A stretch of 36,872 bases of DNA from Gammaproteobacteria bacterium (GCA_010027845.1 RGUL01000018.1:1-36872), one strand, 5' to 3'. Shown: positions 17,212-24,531, numbered from the stretch's first letter. Notes: generated by a model not told the origin, from the sequence alone. Numbers and translations are program-made.

Positions 17212-18095
17212 CGAGCCCGGCCGCGAGCGACATACCGGCGGCGCGCGAACGCCTCACCGCCACGCTCTTCATCGCCGTCCTCGCGCATCTCGTGCTCGTG
17301 CTCGGCGTCACGTTCGGCAGCGGCGCCGGCGGGCCGCTACCATTGCAGAGCCTCGACATCCGACTCGTGCCCGAGGCCAGCGACGAGCGCAGCAACGCAG
17401 CCGCGTATTTAGCCGAATTCGATCGCCTCGGCCGTGGCACGACCGCCGAGCGCATACGCGGCCTCACGCCGCGCGGCCTCGAGGCGCAACGAGCGGCGGC
17501 ACGCGAAGATACGCGTGGCCGCCCGGCCGACGCCGGCTTGCCGGCCCGCATCCCGGTACTCGCGGTGCTCAGTCTCGAGCCGGCGACGCGCGCCGTCGGT
17601 GCACCGGCGAATACGCCCCTCACGCCGGGCGAACGCGCATTGCAGCGCGCACAGCAGGCCGAACGTCCGCCGCAACTCGAAACCGGCGGCGACGATGCAG
17701 TCGATCGCGCACAGCTCACCGGCCCACCGTCGCGCGAAGGCGAACTCGTCTCACCCGATACCCGCGCCGCCGCGTTCGCGCCCTATCTCGATCGCTGGCG
17801 CCGCAAAGTCGAGCGTTTCGGCACGCTGAACTTTCCGGACGTCGCCGCATCCCGACCCGCGCGTCCGCCGATCCTCGCGATTCTGCTCGGCGCCGACGGT
17901 ACGGTGCGCGACGTCGCGCTGCAGCGCAGTAGCGGTCTCACCGCGCTCGATCAGGCGGCCATTCAAATCGTGCGCAGCGCCGGTCGCTTCGAGCCGTTCC
18001 CGGAACCGCTCGCCCGCAGCGTCGGCGAACTGCGTTTCGCCTACGAATGGCGCTTCGAGACCGTGCCCGGAAACGCTAGCAGGCCAGCGCCGTGA
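17208..18095 (+). CDS. TonB-like energy transducer
   Basis: A one-pass inner-membrane protein with a TonB C-terminal domain. The membrane segment is at about residues 16-38 (LTATLFIAVLAHLVLVLGVT). A long periplasmic linker (about 40-190) is rich in Arg, Ala, Glu and Pro but lacks the Glu-Pro/Lys-Pro repeats of classical TonB. The C-terminal domain (about 195-290) has PPILAILLGADGTVRDVALQ and ends GELRFAYEWRFE. The start is GTG 17208, overlapping gshB by 4 bases. No exbB or exbD nearby. Position beside gshB matches Pseudomonas tonB3, which has been linked to type IV pilus function; no pilus genes are here. Confidence 0.85.
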   Translation: MTSPAASDIPAARERLTATLFIAVLAHLVLVLGVTFGSGAGGPLPLQSLDIRLVPEASDERSNAAAYLAEFDRLGRGTTAERIRGLTPRGLEAQRAAAREDTRGRPADAGLPARIPVLAVLSLEPATRAVGAPANTPLTPGERALQRAQQAERPPQLETGGDDAVDRAQLTGPPSREGELVSPDTRAAAFAPYLDRWRRKVERFGTLNFPDVAASRPARPPILAILLGADGTVRDVALQRSSGLTALDQAAIQIVRSAGRFEPFPEPLARSVGELRFAYEWRFETVPGNASRPAP

Positions 18096-18111
18096 GCCGC
18101 ATACTTGCGTC

Positions 18112-18678
18112 ATGAAAGCCGAGACGACCCTCACGAATCAGCTTTTGGTGGCGATGCCGTCGCTTGAAGACTCCAACTTCGCGCAATCGGTAACGTTGAT
18201 CTGTGAACACGCGCCCGACAAAGGTGCGCTAGGCATCGTCATCAACAAACCGCTGCCGATGACGCTCGGTGAAGTGTTCGAACAAATGGACCTCGCCGCG
18301 CGCGAACCTGCGATCGGCGCACAACCGGTGTTGCGAGGTGGGCCGGTCAATCGCGAGCGTGGTTTCGTCGTGCATCGTGCCGGCAGCCCGTGGGATTCTT
18401 CGCACGTGATCTCGGAGCACGTGCAGGTCACGACGTCACGCGACGTACTCGCCGCGATGGCACGTGGCGAGGGGCCGCGCGACGCGTTCGTCGCCTTGGG
18501 TTACGCCGGCTGGGAAGCCGGTCAACTCGAGCGCGAGATGCACGACAACGCGTGGATCGCACTGCCGGTCGACGAACACATCTTGTTCGAGATGCCGTTC
18601 GAGCAGCGCTGGCATGCGGTGTGGCGCCACCTCGGCATAGACCCCGGCCGAATGAGCCGTTTCGCCGGGCATGCCTGA
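18112..18678 (+). CDS. algH: YqgE/AlgH family protein
   Basis: Conserved protein of unclear biochemistry, historically named AlgH for an effect on alginate in Pseudomonas. Family segments are clear: LTNQLLVAMPSLEDSNFAQS, CEHAPDKGALGIVINKPL, VLRGGPVNRERGFVVH, and AFVALGYAGWEAGQLEREM followed by DNAWIA. It has 188 residues (YqgE 187) and no signal peptide. It overlaps ruvX by 8 bases, in the standard yqgE-yqgF order. Confidence 0.94.
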   Translation: MKAETTLTNQLLVAMPSLEDSNFAQSVTLICEHAPDKGALGIVINKPLPMTLGEVFEQMDLAAREPAIGAQPVLRGGPVNRERGFVVHRAGSPWDSSHVISEHVQVTTSRDVLAAMARGEGPRDAFVALGYAGWEAGQLEREMHDNAWIALPVDEHILFEMPFEQRWHAVWRHLGIDPGRMSRFAGHA

Positions 18679-19129
18679 CGCGACCCCCGAGGTCGTGCTC
18701 GCGTTCGACTTCGGCTTGCGGCGCATCGGTGTCGCCATCGGCGATACGCTGACCGCCAGCGCGCGACCACTGCAGGCCGTGCACGTCGACGGATCTTTGA
18801 ACGAAGCAGATTGGCAACGCCTCTTGGAACTGCTCCGACGGCACGCTGCGCGCAGGATCGTGGTCGGCTGCCCGTATAATGTCGACGGCAGCGTTCAAGC
18901 TCTGACCATGCAGGCGCGCGACTTCGCGCACTCGCTCGGGACACGCAGCGCGCTGCCGGTCCACCTCGTCGACGAACGCTACTCGTCGCTCGAAGCAGAG
19001 CAAGCGCTGCGCGAGCGGCGTGCGGCCGGCACGCGACGCGCGCGCATCGATCGCGCCGCGATCGACAGTGCCGCAGCCGCGGTGATCCTCGAGCGGTGGT
19101 TCGCGGGTGAAGGAGAACAACGCGCATGA
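18671..19129 (+). CDS. ruvX: Holliday junction resolvase-like RuvX / pre-16S rRNA nuclease YqgF
   Basis: RNase H-fold nuclease implicated in maturing the 5' end of 16S rRNA. Catalytic acidic residues lie in LAFDFGLRRIGVAIGD (first aspartate), VGCPYNVDGS and LVDERYSSLEAEQAL; IDRAAIDSAAAAVILE contains the final aspartate. Length is 152 residues (E. coli 138). It overlaps algH by 8 bases and pyrB by 4 (ATGA). In Pseudomonas pyrR usually follows; here pyrB follows directly. Confidence 0.95.
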   Translation: MPDATPEVVLAFDFGLRRIGVAIGDTLTASARPLQAVHVDGSLNEADWQRLLELLRRHAARRIVVGCPYNVDGSVQALTMQARDFAHSLGTRSALPVHLVDERYSSLEAEQALRERRAAGTRRARIDRAAIDSAAAAVILERWFAGEGEQRA

Positions 19130-20100
19130 TCGACATCGTCCGCCGAGACGCCGTTACGCAACTGCGCGCCGATGGTTCGCTGCGCCATCTGCTCACGCTC
19201 GACGGTCTACCGCGCACGATGCTCGAAAGATTGCTCGAGCGCGCCCGCCATTTCGCGCGGCCGCTCGGCACGCGGGCGGCGCGCAGCAACACGCTCGATG
19301 GCATGACGGTCGCGACCTTGTTCACCGAACCGTCGACGCGAACCCGCGTGTCGTTCGAATTGGCCGCGCGCCGACTCGGCGCCGACGTGGCGAGCGTCGA
19401 GGTGCAACTTTCGTCGCGCCTCAAAGGCGAGAGCATGCTCGACACCGTCGCAACGCTCGAGGCTTTGCACGTCGACGTCTTCGTGTTACGCGATGCGGAA
19501 GCCGACGTTCCCGATCTCGTCGCCGCAGCGGTCGGGCCGCACGTGAGCGTGCTCTCGGGTGGCGCCGGCAGTCGCTCGCATCCGACGCAGGGTTTGCTCG
19601 ATGCGCTGACGGTGCTCGAACGCAAAAGACGCATCGAAGGATTGTCGATCGCAATCGTCGGTGACGTTCGCCATTCGCGCGTCGCGCGCTCGGCGATGCA
19701 AGTGTTTCGCGCGCTCGGCGTCGGTGAATTGCGCATCGTCGCGCCGGCGGCGTTGATGCCGGACGAACACGAATTTTCCGGCTGCGTGCGGCACGGCGCG
19801 ATCGAACGCGGTATCGCCGACTGCGACGTCGTGATGATGCTGCGCATTCAAAAAGAACGTATGGCCGCCGCTGCGATTCCGAGCGCTGCCGAATACTTTG
19901 CCGAGTGGGGCCTGACGCCGCGCCGACTCGCCCTCGCTAAGCCCGACGCGATCGTGATGCATCCGCAACCCATGAATCGCGGCGTCGAGATCGACTCCGC
20001 GGTCGCCGATGGCCCACAGTCGGCGATCCGCGATCAAGTCAGACACGGCGTCGCGGTGCGCATGGCGGTGCTCGAAGCAGTGGCCGGAGAATCTCGATGA
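19126..20100 (+). CDS. pyrB: Aspartate carbamoyltransferase catalytic subunit
   Basis: Commits carbamoyl phosphate and aspartate to pyrimidine synthesis. The carbamoyl-phosphate loop is FTEPSTRTRVSFELAARRLG, with the downstream SSRLKGESMLDTVATL lysine loop, SRSHPTQGLLDAL and VMHPQPMNRGVEI. At 324 residues it is slightly longer than E. coli PyrB (311) because of an N-terminal extension, a feature also seen in Pseudomonas enzymes. The usual GDG before HPTQ reads GAG here. No pyrI regulatory gene, pyrR or pyrC' is present; a pyrK-like gene follows with a 4-base overlap. Confidence 0.95.
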   Translation: MIDIVRRDAVTQLRADGSLRHLLTLDGLPRTMLERLLERARHFARPLGTRAARSNTLDGMTVATLFTEPSTRTRVSFELAARRLGADVASVEVQLSSRLKGESMLDTVATLEALHVDVFVLRDAEADVPDLVAAAVGPHVSVLSGGAGSRSHPTQGLLDALTVLERKRRIEGLSIAIVGDVRHSRVARSAMQVFRALGVGELRIVAPAALMPDEHEFSGCVRHGAIERGIADCDVVMMLRIQKERMAAAAIPSAAEYFAEWGLTPRRLALAKPDAIVMHPQPMNRGVEIDSAVADGPQSAIRDQVRHGVAVRMAVLEAVAGESR

Positions 20101-21011
20101 CGTCGACTCAACATCCCGCTCATCGCGGCTCGATCTGCCTCGAAGAGGGCAAAATTCTCGCGCACGAAACCCACGCCGGCGATCAATTCGTGTTGCGTAT
20201 CGCAGCACCGAAGTGCGCGGCACGCGCGACCGCAGGTTGCTTCGTGCACCTGCAAGTCGACGATGCAATTCCGATGCGACGACCGCTTTCTTTGATGCGC
20301 GCCGATGCGTCGGCGGGCTGGATCGAGATCCTCTATAAAATCGTCGGCCCGGGCCTAGATGCCTTGTCGCGCCGTCGCATCGGCGAAACGCTCTCGGTGC
20401 TCGGGCCGATCGGTCAAGGTTTCACGCCGCACGCCGAGCGTCCGCGCGCACTGTTGATCGGCGGCGGTGTCGGCATTCCGCCGATGATCTATCTCGCCGA
20501 GATGCTGCACGCCGAGCGACTCGCCGGTCGCGGCGCTTGGAATTCTTTGACACTAATGGGATCGGAGATCCCGTTTCCGTTCGCCACTCGACCGTCGACG
20601 ATCATCGTCCCCGGCATACCGCCCGGCGTGATCGCAGCGCATCCTTTGTTGGAATCTTGGGGTGTGCCGAGCCGACTCGCCTCGCGCGCCGGCTTCCCGG
20701 GTTGTCACGATGGCTTCGTGACCGAGCTCGCCGCGCATTGGCTCGAGTCGCTCGATGCCGCCGCCCGCGCCGAAGTCGAAATCTTTGCTTGCGGACCGAC
20801 GCCGATGCTCGAAGCAGTGGCGCGACTGGCCGCCCGTCACGCTCTGCCCTGCCAAGTGTCGCTCGAGGAATTCATGGCCTGCGCGGTCGGCGGTTGCGCC
20901 GGCTGCGTGGTGAAGGTCACGACGCCTGCGGGCGTTGCGATGAAGCGGGTGTGCGTCGACGGCCCGGTGTTCGAGGCCGCGACCGTGTTCGATGTCACCG
21001 CTGCACGCTGA
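20097..21011 (+). CDS. PyrK-like iron-sulfur flavoprotein (dihydroorotate dehydrogenase electron transfer subunit family)
   Basis: Resembles PyrK, which passes electrons from PyrDB to NAD through FAD and a 2Fe-2S cluster. Visible: FAD-binding RPLSLMRAD (about residues 61-69), NAD-domain loop LLIGGGVGIPPMIYLAEML, FACGPTPML, and a C-terminal cluster of cysteines C-X4-C-X2-C in ACAVGGCAGC with a fourth in RVCVDGPVF. All four ligands are kept. At 304 residues it is longer than B. subtilis PyrK (about 256), with extra sequence at about 145-195 between the NAD loop and the FACGPTPML region. No pyrD is beside it. Gammaproteobacteria normally use a quinone-linked PyrD that needs no PyrK, so the partner is unknown. 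ATGA overlap with pyrB suggests joint expression. Confidence 0.82.
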   Translation: MTSTQHPAHRGSICLEEGKILAHETHAGDQFVLRIAAPKCAARATAGCFVHLQVDDAIPMRRPLSLMRADASAGWIEILYKIVGPGLDALSRRRIGETLSVLGPIGQGFTPHAERPRALLIGGGVGIPPMIYLAEMLHAERLAGRGAWNSLTLMGSEIPFPFATRPSTIIVPGIPPGVIAAHPLLESWGVPSRLASRAGFPGCHDGFVTELAAHWLESLDAAARAEVEIFACGPTPMLEAVARLAARHALPCQVSLEEFMACAVGGCAGCVVKVTTPAGVAMKRVCVDGPVFEAATVFDVTAAR

Positions 21012-21705
21012 AGCGGCGCGGCGACTCGCAGCGGTACGAGCGCGGATCGCCGCCGCTGCGCAGCGCTACGGCCGCGACCCTGCGAACGTCCAGCTGATCG
21101 CCGTCTCGAAGACACAACCGGCCGCTCGCGTCGCGCAGCTGGCCGAACTCGGCCAACGCGATTTCGGCGAGAACTACCTGCAAGAAGCACTGACGAAAAT
21201 CGCTGCGCTTAGCGATCGAGCGCTCGTTTGGCACTTCATCGGCCAACTGCAGTCGAACAAAACACGTGCGGTCGCCGAACACTTCGACTGGGTGCACACG
21301 GTCGATCGCGCCAAACTCGCCGACCGTCTCGCTGCGCAACGACCCGCGCACGCGGCGCCGCTCGCCATTTGCGTGCAAGTTCATCTCGGCGACGAAACTT
21401 CCAAAGGCGGCGTCGCACCCGAGCAGTTGCCCGAGTTGCTGGCGCACGTCGCCGCGCTGCCGCGTCTGCGACTGCGCGGCCTGATGGCGATTCCGCCCGA
21501 GGAGTCCGACCACGAGGCGCAGCGCACCTGGTTCGCACGCTTGCGCGCCTTGTTCGATGCCGCACGACGACAGCATCCGCAACTCGACACGTTGTCGATG
21601 GGCATGAGTGGCGACCTCGAAGCGGCCATCGCCGAGGGCGCGACCGCGGTGCGCATCGGCACCGCCTTGTTCGGCCCGCGCGGCGCGGCCGCCCCAAGCG
21701 GCTGA
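20992..21705 (+). CDS. yggS: YggS family pyridoxal 5'-phosphate homeostasis protein
   Basis: Single-domain PLP-binding TIM barrel that buffers PLP, with no known catalytic activity. The PLP lysine is in LIAVSKTQPA, followed by FGENYLQEA, WHFIGQLQSNK, LRGLMAIPPEE and LSMGMSGDLEAAIAEG with the closing VRIGTALFG; all are standard. Length is 237 residues (E. coli 234). The ATG at 20992 lies 20 bases inside the pyrK-like gene. It precedes proC and yggT, a widely conserved order. Confidence 0.95.
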   Translation: MSPLHAEAARRLAAVRARIAAAAQRYGRDPANVQLIAVSKTQPAARVAQLAELGQRDFGENYLQEALTKIAALSDRALVWHFIGQLQSNKTRAVAEHFDWVHTVDRAKLADRLAAQRPAHAAPLAICVQVHLGDETSKGGVAPEQLPELLAHVAALPRLRLRGLMAIPPEESDHEAQRTWFARLRALFDAARRQHPQLDTLSMGMSGDLEAAIAEGATAVRIGTALFGPRGAAAPSG

Positions 21706-21726
21706 CGAGCCACTACAATCGCCACG

Positions 21727-22551
21727 ATGCAAGAACGAGTCGGCTTTCTCGGTGGCGGCAACATGGGGCGCGCGTTGATCGCGGCGCTAGTACGTCACGG
21801 TCTGTCGCCGACGAATATCGCCGTCGCCGATCCGGTAACCGAGGTGCGAGCCGCACTCGCCGCCGATTTCGCGATCCACGCCTGCGAAGACAATCTCGAA
21901 CTCGTGCAGCGCAGCGACGTACTGGTGCTCGCGGTCAAACCGCAGGACATGGCATCGGTGCTCGCGCCGCTACGCACCGCGCTCGCCCATCGCCGGCCGC
22001 TGTTGATTTCGGTCGCCGCCGGTCTCGCCGTCGCCGATCTCGCGCGCATGGTCGGTGCGGATCTGCCGATCGTACGCAGCATGCCGAACCGCCCGGCGTT
22101 GGTCGGTGCCGGTGCGAGCGGCTTGTTCGCGTCTGCGACGCTCGATGACGCGCTACGCCGACGCGCCGAGCACATTCTCGGCGCGGCTGGTGCCGTCGTG
22201 TGGGTCGACGACGAGTCGCTCATCGACGTCGTGACGGCCGTGTCGGGCAGTGGCCCCGCCTATTTTTTCCTGCTCGCCGAATCGCTAATCGCTGCGGCCG
22301 TCGCGCAAGGTTTGTCGCCCGCGGCAGCAGAAACACTCGCCGCGGCGACCTTGCACGGTGCTGGCGTGATGGCGGGCGCGGACCCCGACGTTGCGGCAAT
22401 GCGGCGCGCCGTCACCTCCAAAGGCGGCACCACCGAAGCGGCGCTGCGCAGTCTCGATGCGGCCGGTTTCGCGAGCATCGTCGCCGCCGCGGTCGCCGCC
22501 GCGGTCGCGCGCAGTCGCGCGCTGTCGGCTGAATTCGGCAGTCGGAACTGA
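21727..22551 (+). CDS. proC: Pyrroline-5-carboxylate reductase
   Basis: Last step of proline synthesis. NAD(P) loop VGFLGGGNMGRALIAALV at the N-terminus, VLAVKPQDM, VRSMPNRPALVGAGASGL, and the signature AVSGSGPAYFFLLAESLI through SKGGTTEAALRSLD (catalytic threonine region). Length is 274 residues, as in the family. It lies 21 bases after yggS and 2 bases before yggT. Confidence 0.96.
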   Translation: MQERVGFLGGGNMGRALIAALVRHGLSPTNIAVADPVTEVRAALAADFAIHACEDNLELVQRSDVLVLAVKPQDMASVLAPLRTALAHRRPLLISVAAGLAVADLARMVGADLPIVRSMPNRPALVGAGASGLFASATLDDALRRRAEHILGAAGAVVWVDDESLIDVVTAVSGSGPAYFFLLAESLIAAAVAQGLSPAAAETLAAATLHGAGVMAGADPDVAAMRRAVTSKGGTTEAALRSLDAAGFASIVAAAVAAAVARSRALSAEFGSRN

Positions 22552-22553
22552 CC

Positions 22554-23084
22554 ATGCAACAAGCGCTGCTATTCCTACTCGACACCGGCTTCTCGCTGCT
22601 ATTTTTCGTCTTCCTGCTGCGACTCTTGCTGCAGTGGTCGCGCGCCAATTTCCGTAATCCGCTCGCGAGCGCCGTGCTGCAAGCGAGTAATTGGCTGGTC
22701 ATGCCGTTGCGCCGACTGCTGCCTGCGATCGGCAAGCTCGACACCGCGACCGCGGTCGCCTTACTCGCCATCGCGCTCGCGCGAGTCGCGGCGCTCGAAA
22801 TCGTCCTCGGCGTCGGTCTGCCGCCGGCGTGGCCGTGGTTTCGGGAAGCCTTACTGGAAATCGCCCGCAGCGGTTTATGGCTATATTTCTGGGCAATTTT
22901 CATCTACGCGCTGCTATCGATGATCGCGCCCGGTATCCGCTCGCCGCTGCAGGACGTGCTCGAGTCGCTGTGCGAACCGCTGCTGTATCGCATCCGAGCG
23001 GCGATCCCCTCGTTCGCCGGACTCGATTTGTCGCCGATGTGGGCCGGCATCATCATCCAGATGCTGCTGATCCTACTGCGCTGA
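22554..23084 (+). CDS. yggT: YggT family integral membrane protein
   Basis: Small membrane protein with two YggT repeats, each with a pair of membrane segments: residues about 5-25 (LLFLLDTGFSLLFFVFLLRL) and 64-88, then about 105-125 (SGLWLYFWAIFIYALLSMIA) and 160-176. Each repeat carries the ASNWLVMPLRRLLPAIG or CEPLLYRIRAAIPSFAGLDL text typical of the family. Function is not firmly known; relatives have been tied to osmotic-shock tolerance and, in plastids, to cytochrome b6 assembly. It has 176 residues and is the last gene of the eleven-gene run. Confidence 0.92.
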   Translation: MQQALLFLLDTGFSLLFFVFLLRLLLQWSRANFRNPLASAVLQASNWLVMPLRRLLPAIGKLDTATAVALLAIALARVAALEIVLGVGLPPAWPWFREALLEIARSGLWLYFWAIFIYALLSMIAPGIRSPLQDVLESLCEPLLYRIRAAIPSFAGLDLSPMWAGIIIQMLLILLR

Positions 23085-23165
23085 CGAGCCGCGCACCGAC
23101 CGTGTGTTGCAGCACACCTCGACGACACGCGCGCTTGACATTCCGATCCCGCTGCGGGTGCTGCG

Positions 23166-23215
23166 AAAAAGTGCTTTTTTTCCAGTACGAAATCTCAAAA
23201 AAGTGTTTGCAGTAC
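23166..23215 (+). repeat. Imperfect direct repeat upstream of the HU promoter
   Basis: Copy 1 (23166-23188) reads AAAAAGTGC, a T run, then CCAGTAC. Copy 2 (23197-23215) reads AAAAAAGTG, TTTG, then CAGTAC. The starts are 31 bases apart, about three helical turns, each with an A tract, and copy 2 overlaps the proposed -35 box. This could be a binding site for a regulator, HU itself, or a curved-DNA activator. Confidence 0.4.
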
Positions 23216-23234
23216 TCGCGCCGTATGCTATTTT
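23207..23234 (+). promoter_or_regulatory. Promoter of the HU-family gene
   Basis: TTGCAG (23207-23212), 16 bases, TATTTT (23229-23234). It keeps four of six consensus bases in each box and is preceded by A/T-rich DNA that could act as an UP element. Predicted transcription starts near 23241, leaving a leader of about 55 bases. A consensus TTGACA at 23135-23140 lacks a -10 partner and was not used. Confidence 0.5.
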
Positions 23235-23249
23235 TCCGGCCGAAACGAA

Positions 23250-23267
23250 TCGCGCGGTGACGCGCGA
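23250..23267 (+). promoter_or_regulatory. Hairpin near the 5' end of the HU mRNA
   Basis: TCGCGC-GGTGAC-GCGCGA, a 6-pair GC-rich stem. It would lie about 10 bases from the predicted transcript start, where a stem protects mRNA from RppH and RNase E attack. That function is inference. Confidence 0.4.
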
Positions 23268-23275
23268 AAACCCAA

Positions 23276-23291
23276 AATTCTCAGGAGAATT
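23276..23291 (+). promoter_or_regulatory. Inverted repeat enclosing the HU Shine-Dalgarno site
   Basis: AATTCTC-AG-GAGAATT, perfect 7-base arms. The ribosome-binding AGGAG (23283-23287) lies in the centre and 3' arm. In RNA the likely form is AAUUCU paired with AGAAUU around a CAGG loop, which would partly hide the site. The stem is A/U-rich and weak, so it could open with heat, by a ligand, or by protein binding. The ATG is at 23297. Confidence 0.45.
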
Positions 23292-23296
23292 CCAAG

Positions 23297-23608
23297 ATGG
23301 CGAAAAAGGCCGGCCCGCCGACCAAGTCGGAAATCCTCAACCAGATCGCAAAAGAAACCGATCTGTCCCGTAAGAACGTTTCAGCCGTGTTCGACGCGCT
23401 GAACGGAATCATCAAGAAGAGCCTGCGCGCGAACGGTCTGTTCACGCTGCCGAACCTCGCGAAGCTCAAGGTCGTCAAGAAGCCCGCCACCAAGGCGCGC
23501 GAAGGCATCAACCCGTTCACGGGCGAGAAGATGATGTTCAAGGCGAAGCCCGCCTCGAAGAAAGTGCGCGTGATGCCGCTCAAGAATCTGAAGGGCATGG
23601 TCAACTGA
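23297..23608 (+). CDS. HU-family nucleoid DNA-binding protein
   Basis: Small basic DNA-bending protein. The N-terminal helices fit HU/IHF (TKSEILNQIAKETDLSRKNV, then FDALNGIIKKSL) and the DNA-binding arm has GINPFTGEKMMFKAKPASKK in place of the usual GRNPxTG. The C-terminal RVMPLKNLKGMV is typical of a divergent HU branch found in Xanthomonas/Ralstonia-type bacteria. It has 103 residues and is lysine-rich throughout. It is an independent unit: own promoter, structured leader with AGGAGA 8 bases before the ATG, and a strong terminator. Codon use looks more biased to AAG and CTG than in neighbours, consistent with high expression. Confidence 0.92.
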   Translation: MAKKAGPPTKSEILNQIAKETDLSRKNVSAVFDALNGIIKKSLRANGLFTLPNLAKLKVVKKPATKAREGINPFTGEKMMFKAKPASKKVRVMPLKNLKGMVN

Positions 23609-23653
23609 TCAATCCCGAAAGTTTTGGGATCGCGAACGCGGTCCACTAAAACG

Positions 23654-23688
23654 AAAAGCCCGGAGCGATTTCACTCCGGGCTTTTTTT
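23654..23688 (+). terminator. Intrinsic terminator after the HU gene
   Basis: GCCCGGAG, loop CGATTTCA, CTCCGGGC, then seven T. An A run (AAAA) precedes the stem, so the reverse strand also ends in T; it may work in both directions and stop the convergent cpxP-like transcript too. It is the clearest terminator in the window. Confidence 0.92.
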
Positions 23689-23742
23689 ATGGTTTTTCTT
23701 TTAAGGTTTTTCCAGGCTTTTTAAGGTTTTCGACGGTGACGA

Positions 23743-24387
23743 TCAACCGCCGCGCGGCGGCGGCGGGCCATCCGGCCCGCGCGGTCCACGTGGGCCGTGA
23801 CCTCCGCCGCGACGATCACCATGGCGCTCGCCCCAACCGTGACGTCCTTCCATGCGCTCGCGCATCCGATCGCGCATCTTCGTCATACGCTCGGTGAGTT
23901 TCGCACGCTGCTCCGGCGTCAAGGTTGTCCACACCGTGTTGCGCAGTTGCGAACCTTGCACCATCAGTCGCGTCGTCAACTCGCCGATGCGCTTGGCCAC
24001 GTCGTTCGCTTTGGTCAAATATTGTGGGTCGGCAGCATCGAGCCCACGCATACTTTTGTACGCGTCGCGCATCTGCTCGCGCAATTTTTGTGATTCCGGA
24101 CGCGCCGTCTCGAAGGCCGCTTTGATCTTGGCGCGCTGCGCGTCGGTGAGCCCGAGCTCGTCCGCCATGCGTTCCAACATCCGCGGGTTCGGCATCCCCG
24201 CAGCGGGACCGCCCATCGGGCCATCGGCCATCATGCCGCGCGGCGGCGGACCGGGCGGCCGCGGATCATCGCCTTTTGCGTCGGCAGCGTTTGCCACAGC
24301 GACCAGCGTCGCGCCTGCGAGTAGCAGCACGGCGAGCGATCGAGACAGCAGCCCAGTCGAATTCCTTGTCGGTCGAGTAGCAGTCAT
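23743..24387 (-). CDS. CpxP/Spy-like periplasmic protein
   Basis: Predicted periplasmic adaptor/chaperone of the Spy-CpxP family. Signal peptide at residues 1-37 (LAVLLLAGATLVAVANA before AADAKG). The helical core has two LTxxQ motifs, LTDAQRAKIKAAF (about 79) and LTPEQRAKLTERM (about 155). Unusual flanks: a Pro/Gly/Met-rich N-terminal part and a Gly/Arg/His-rich tail (HGWGERHGDRRGGGHGPRG) that could bind metal or polyanions. Length is 214 residues, longer than CpxP (166). ATG 24387 has AGGTGA ahead of it. It diverges from the cpxR-like gene with 144 bases between starts, the geometry of E. coli cpxP/cpxRA. I found no clear CpxR box (GTAAA-N5-GTAAA) in the gap. Confidence 0.82.
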   Translation of the reverse strand: MTATRPTRNSTGLLSRSLAVLLLAGATLVAVANAADAKGDDPRPPGPPPRGMMADGPMGGPAAGMPNPRMLERMADELGLTDAQRAKIKAAFETARPESQKLREQMRDAYKSMRGLDAADPQYLTKANDVAKRIGELTTRLMVQGSQLRNTVWTTLTPEQRAKLTERMTKMRDRMRERMEGRHGWGERHGDRRGGGHGPRGPRGPDGPPPPRGG

Positions 24388-24531
24388 GGTTCACCTCGGT
24401 TCGAGTTTGCGGCCATTGTGGGCGTTTCGACCAGCGAGTGCTGCCAAGTTTCCGAGAAGTTGGGCAAAGATCTGTCAAGTCTGGCGTGGCTCGCTGACAA
24501 TGGGCGCACGCAACGTGCACCATCGTCACCC

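Noticed and set aside
23101-23116. GTGTG...CACAC hairpin after yggT as a terminator
   Set aside because: Only five pairs and no T run follows.
23135-23140. Consensus TTGACA downstream of yggT
   Set aside because: No -10-like hexamer at 15-19 bases; the TTGCAG/TATTTT pair nearer the HU gene fits better.
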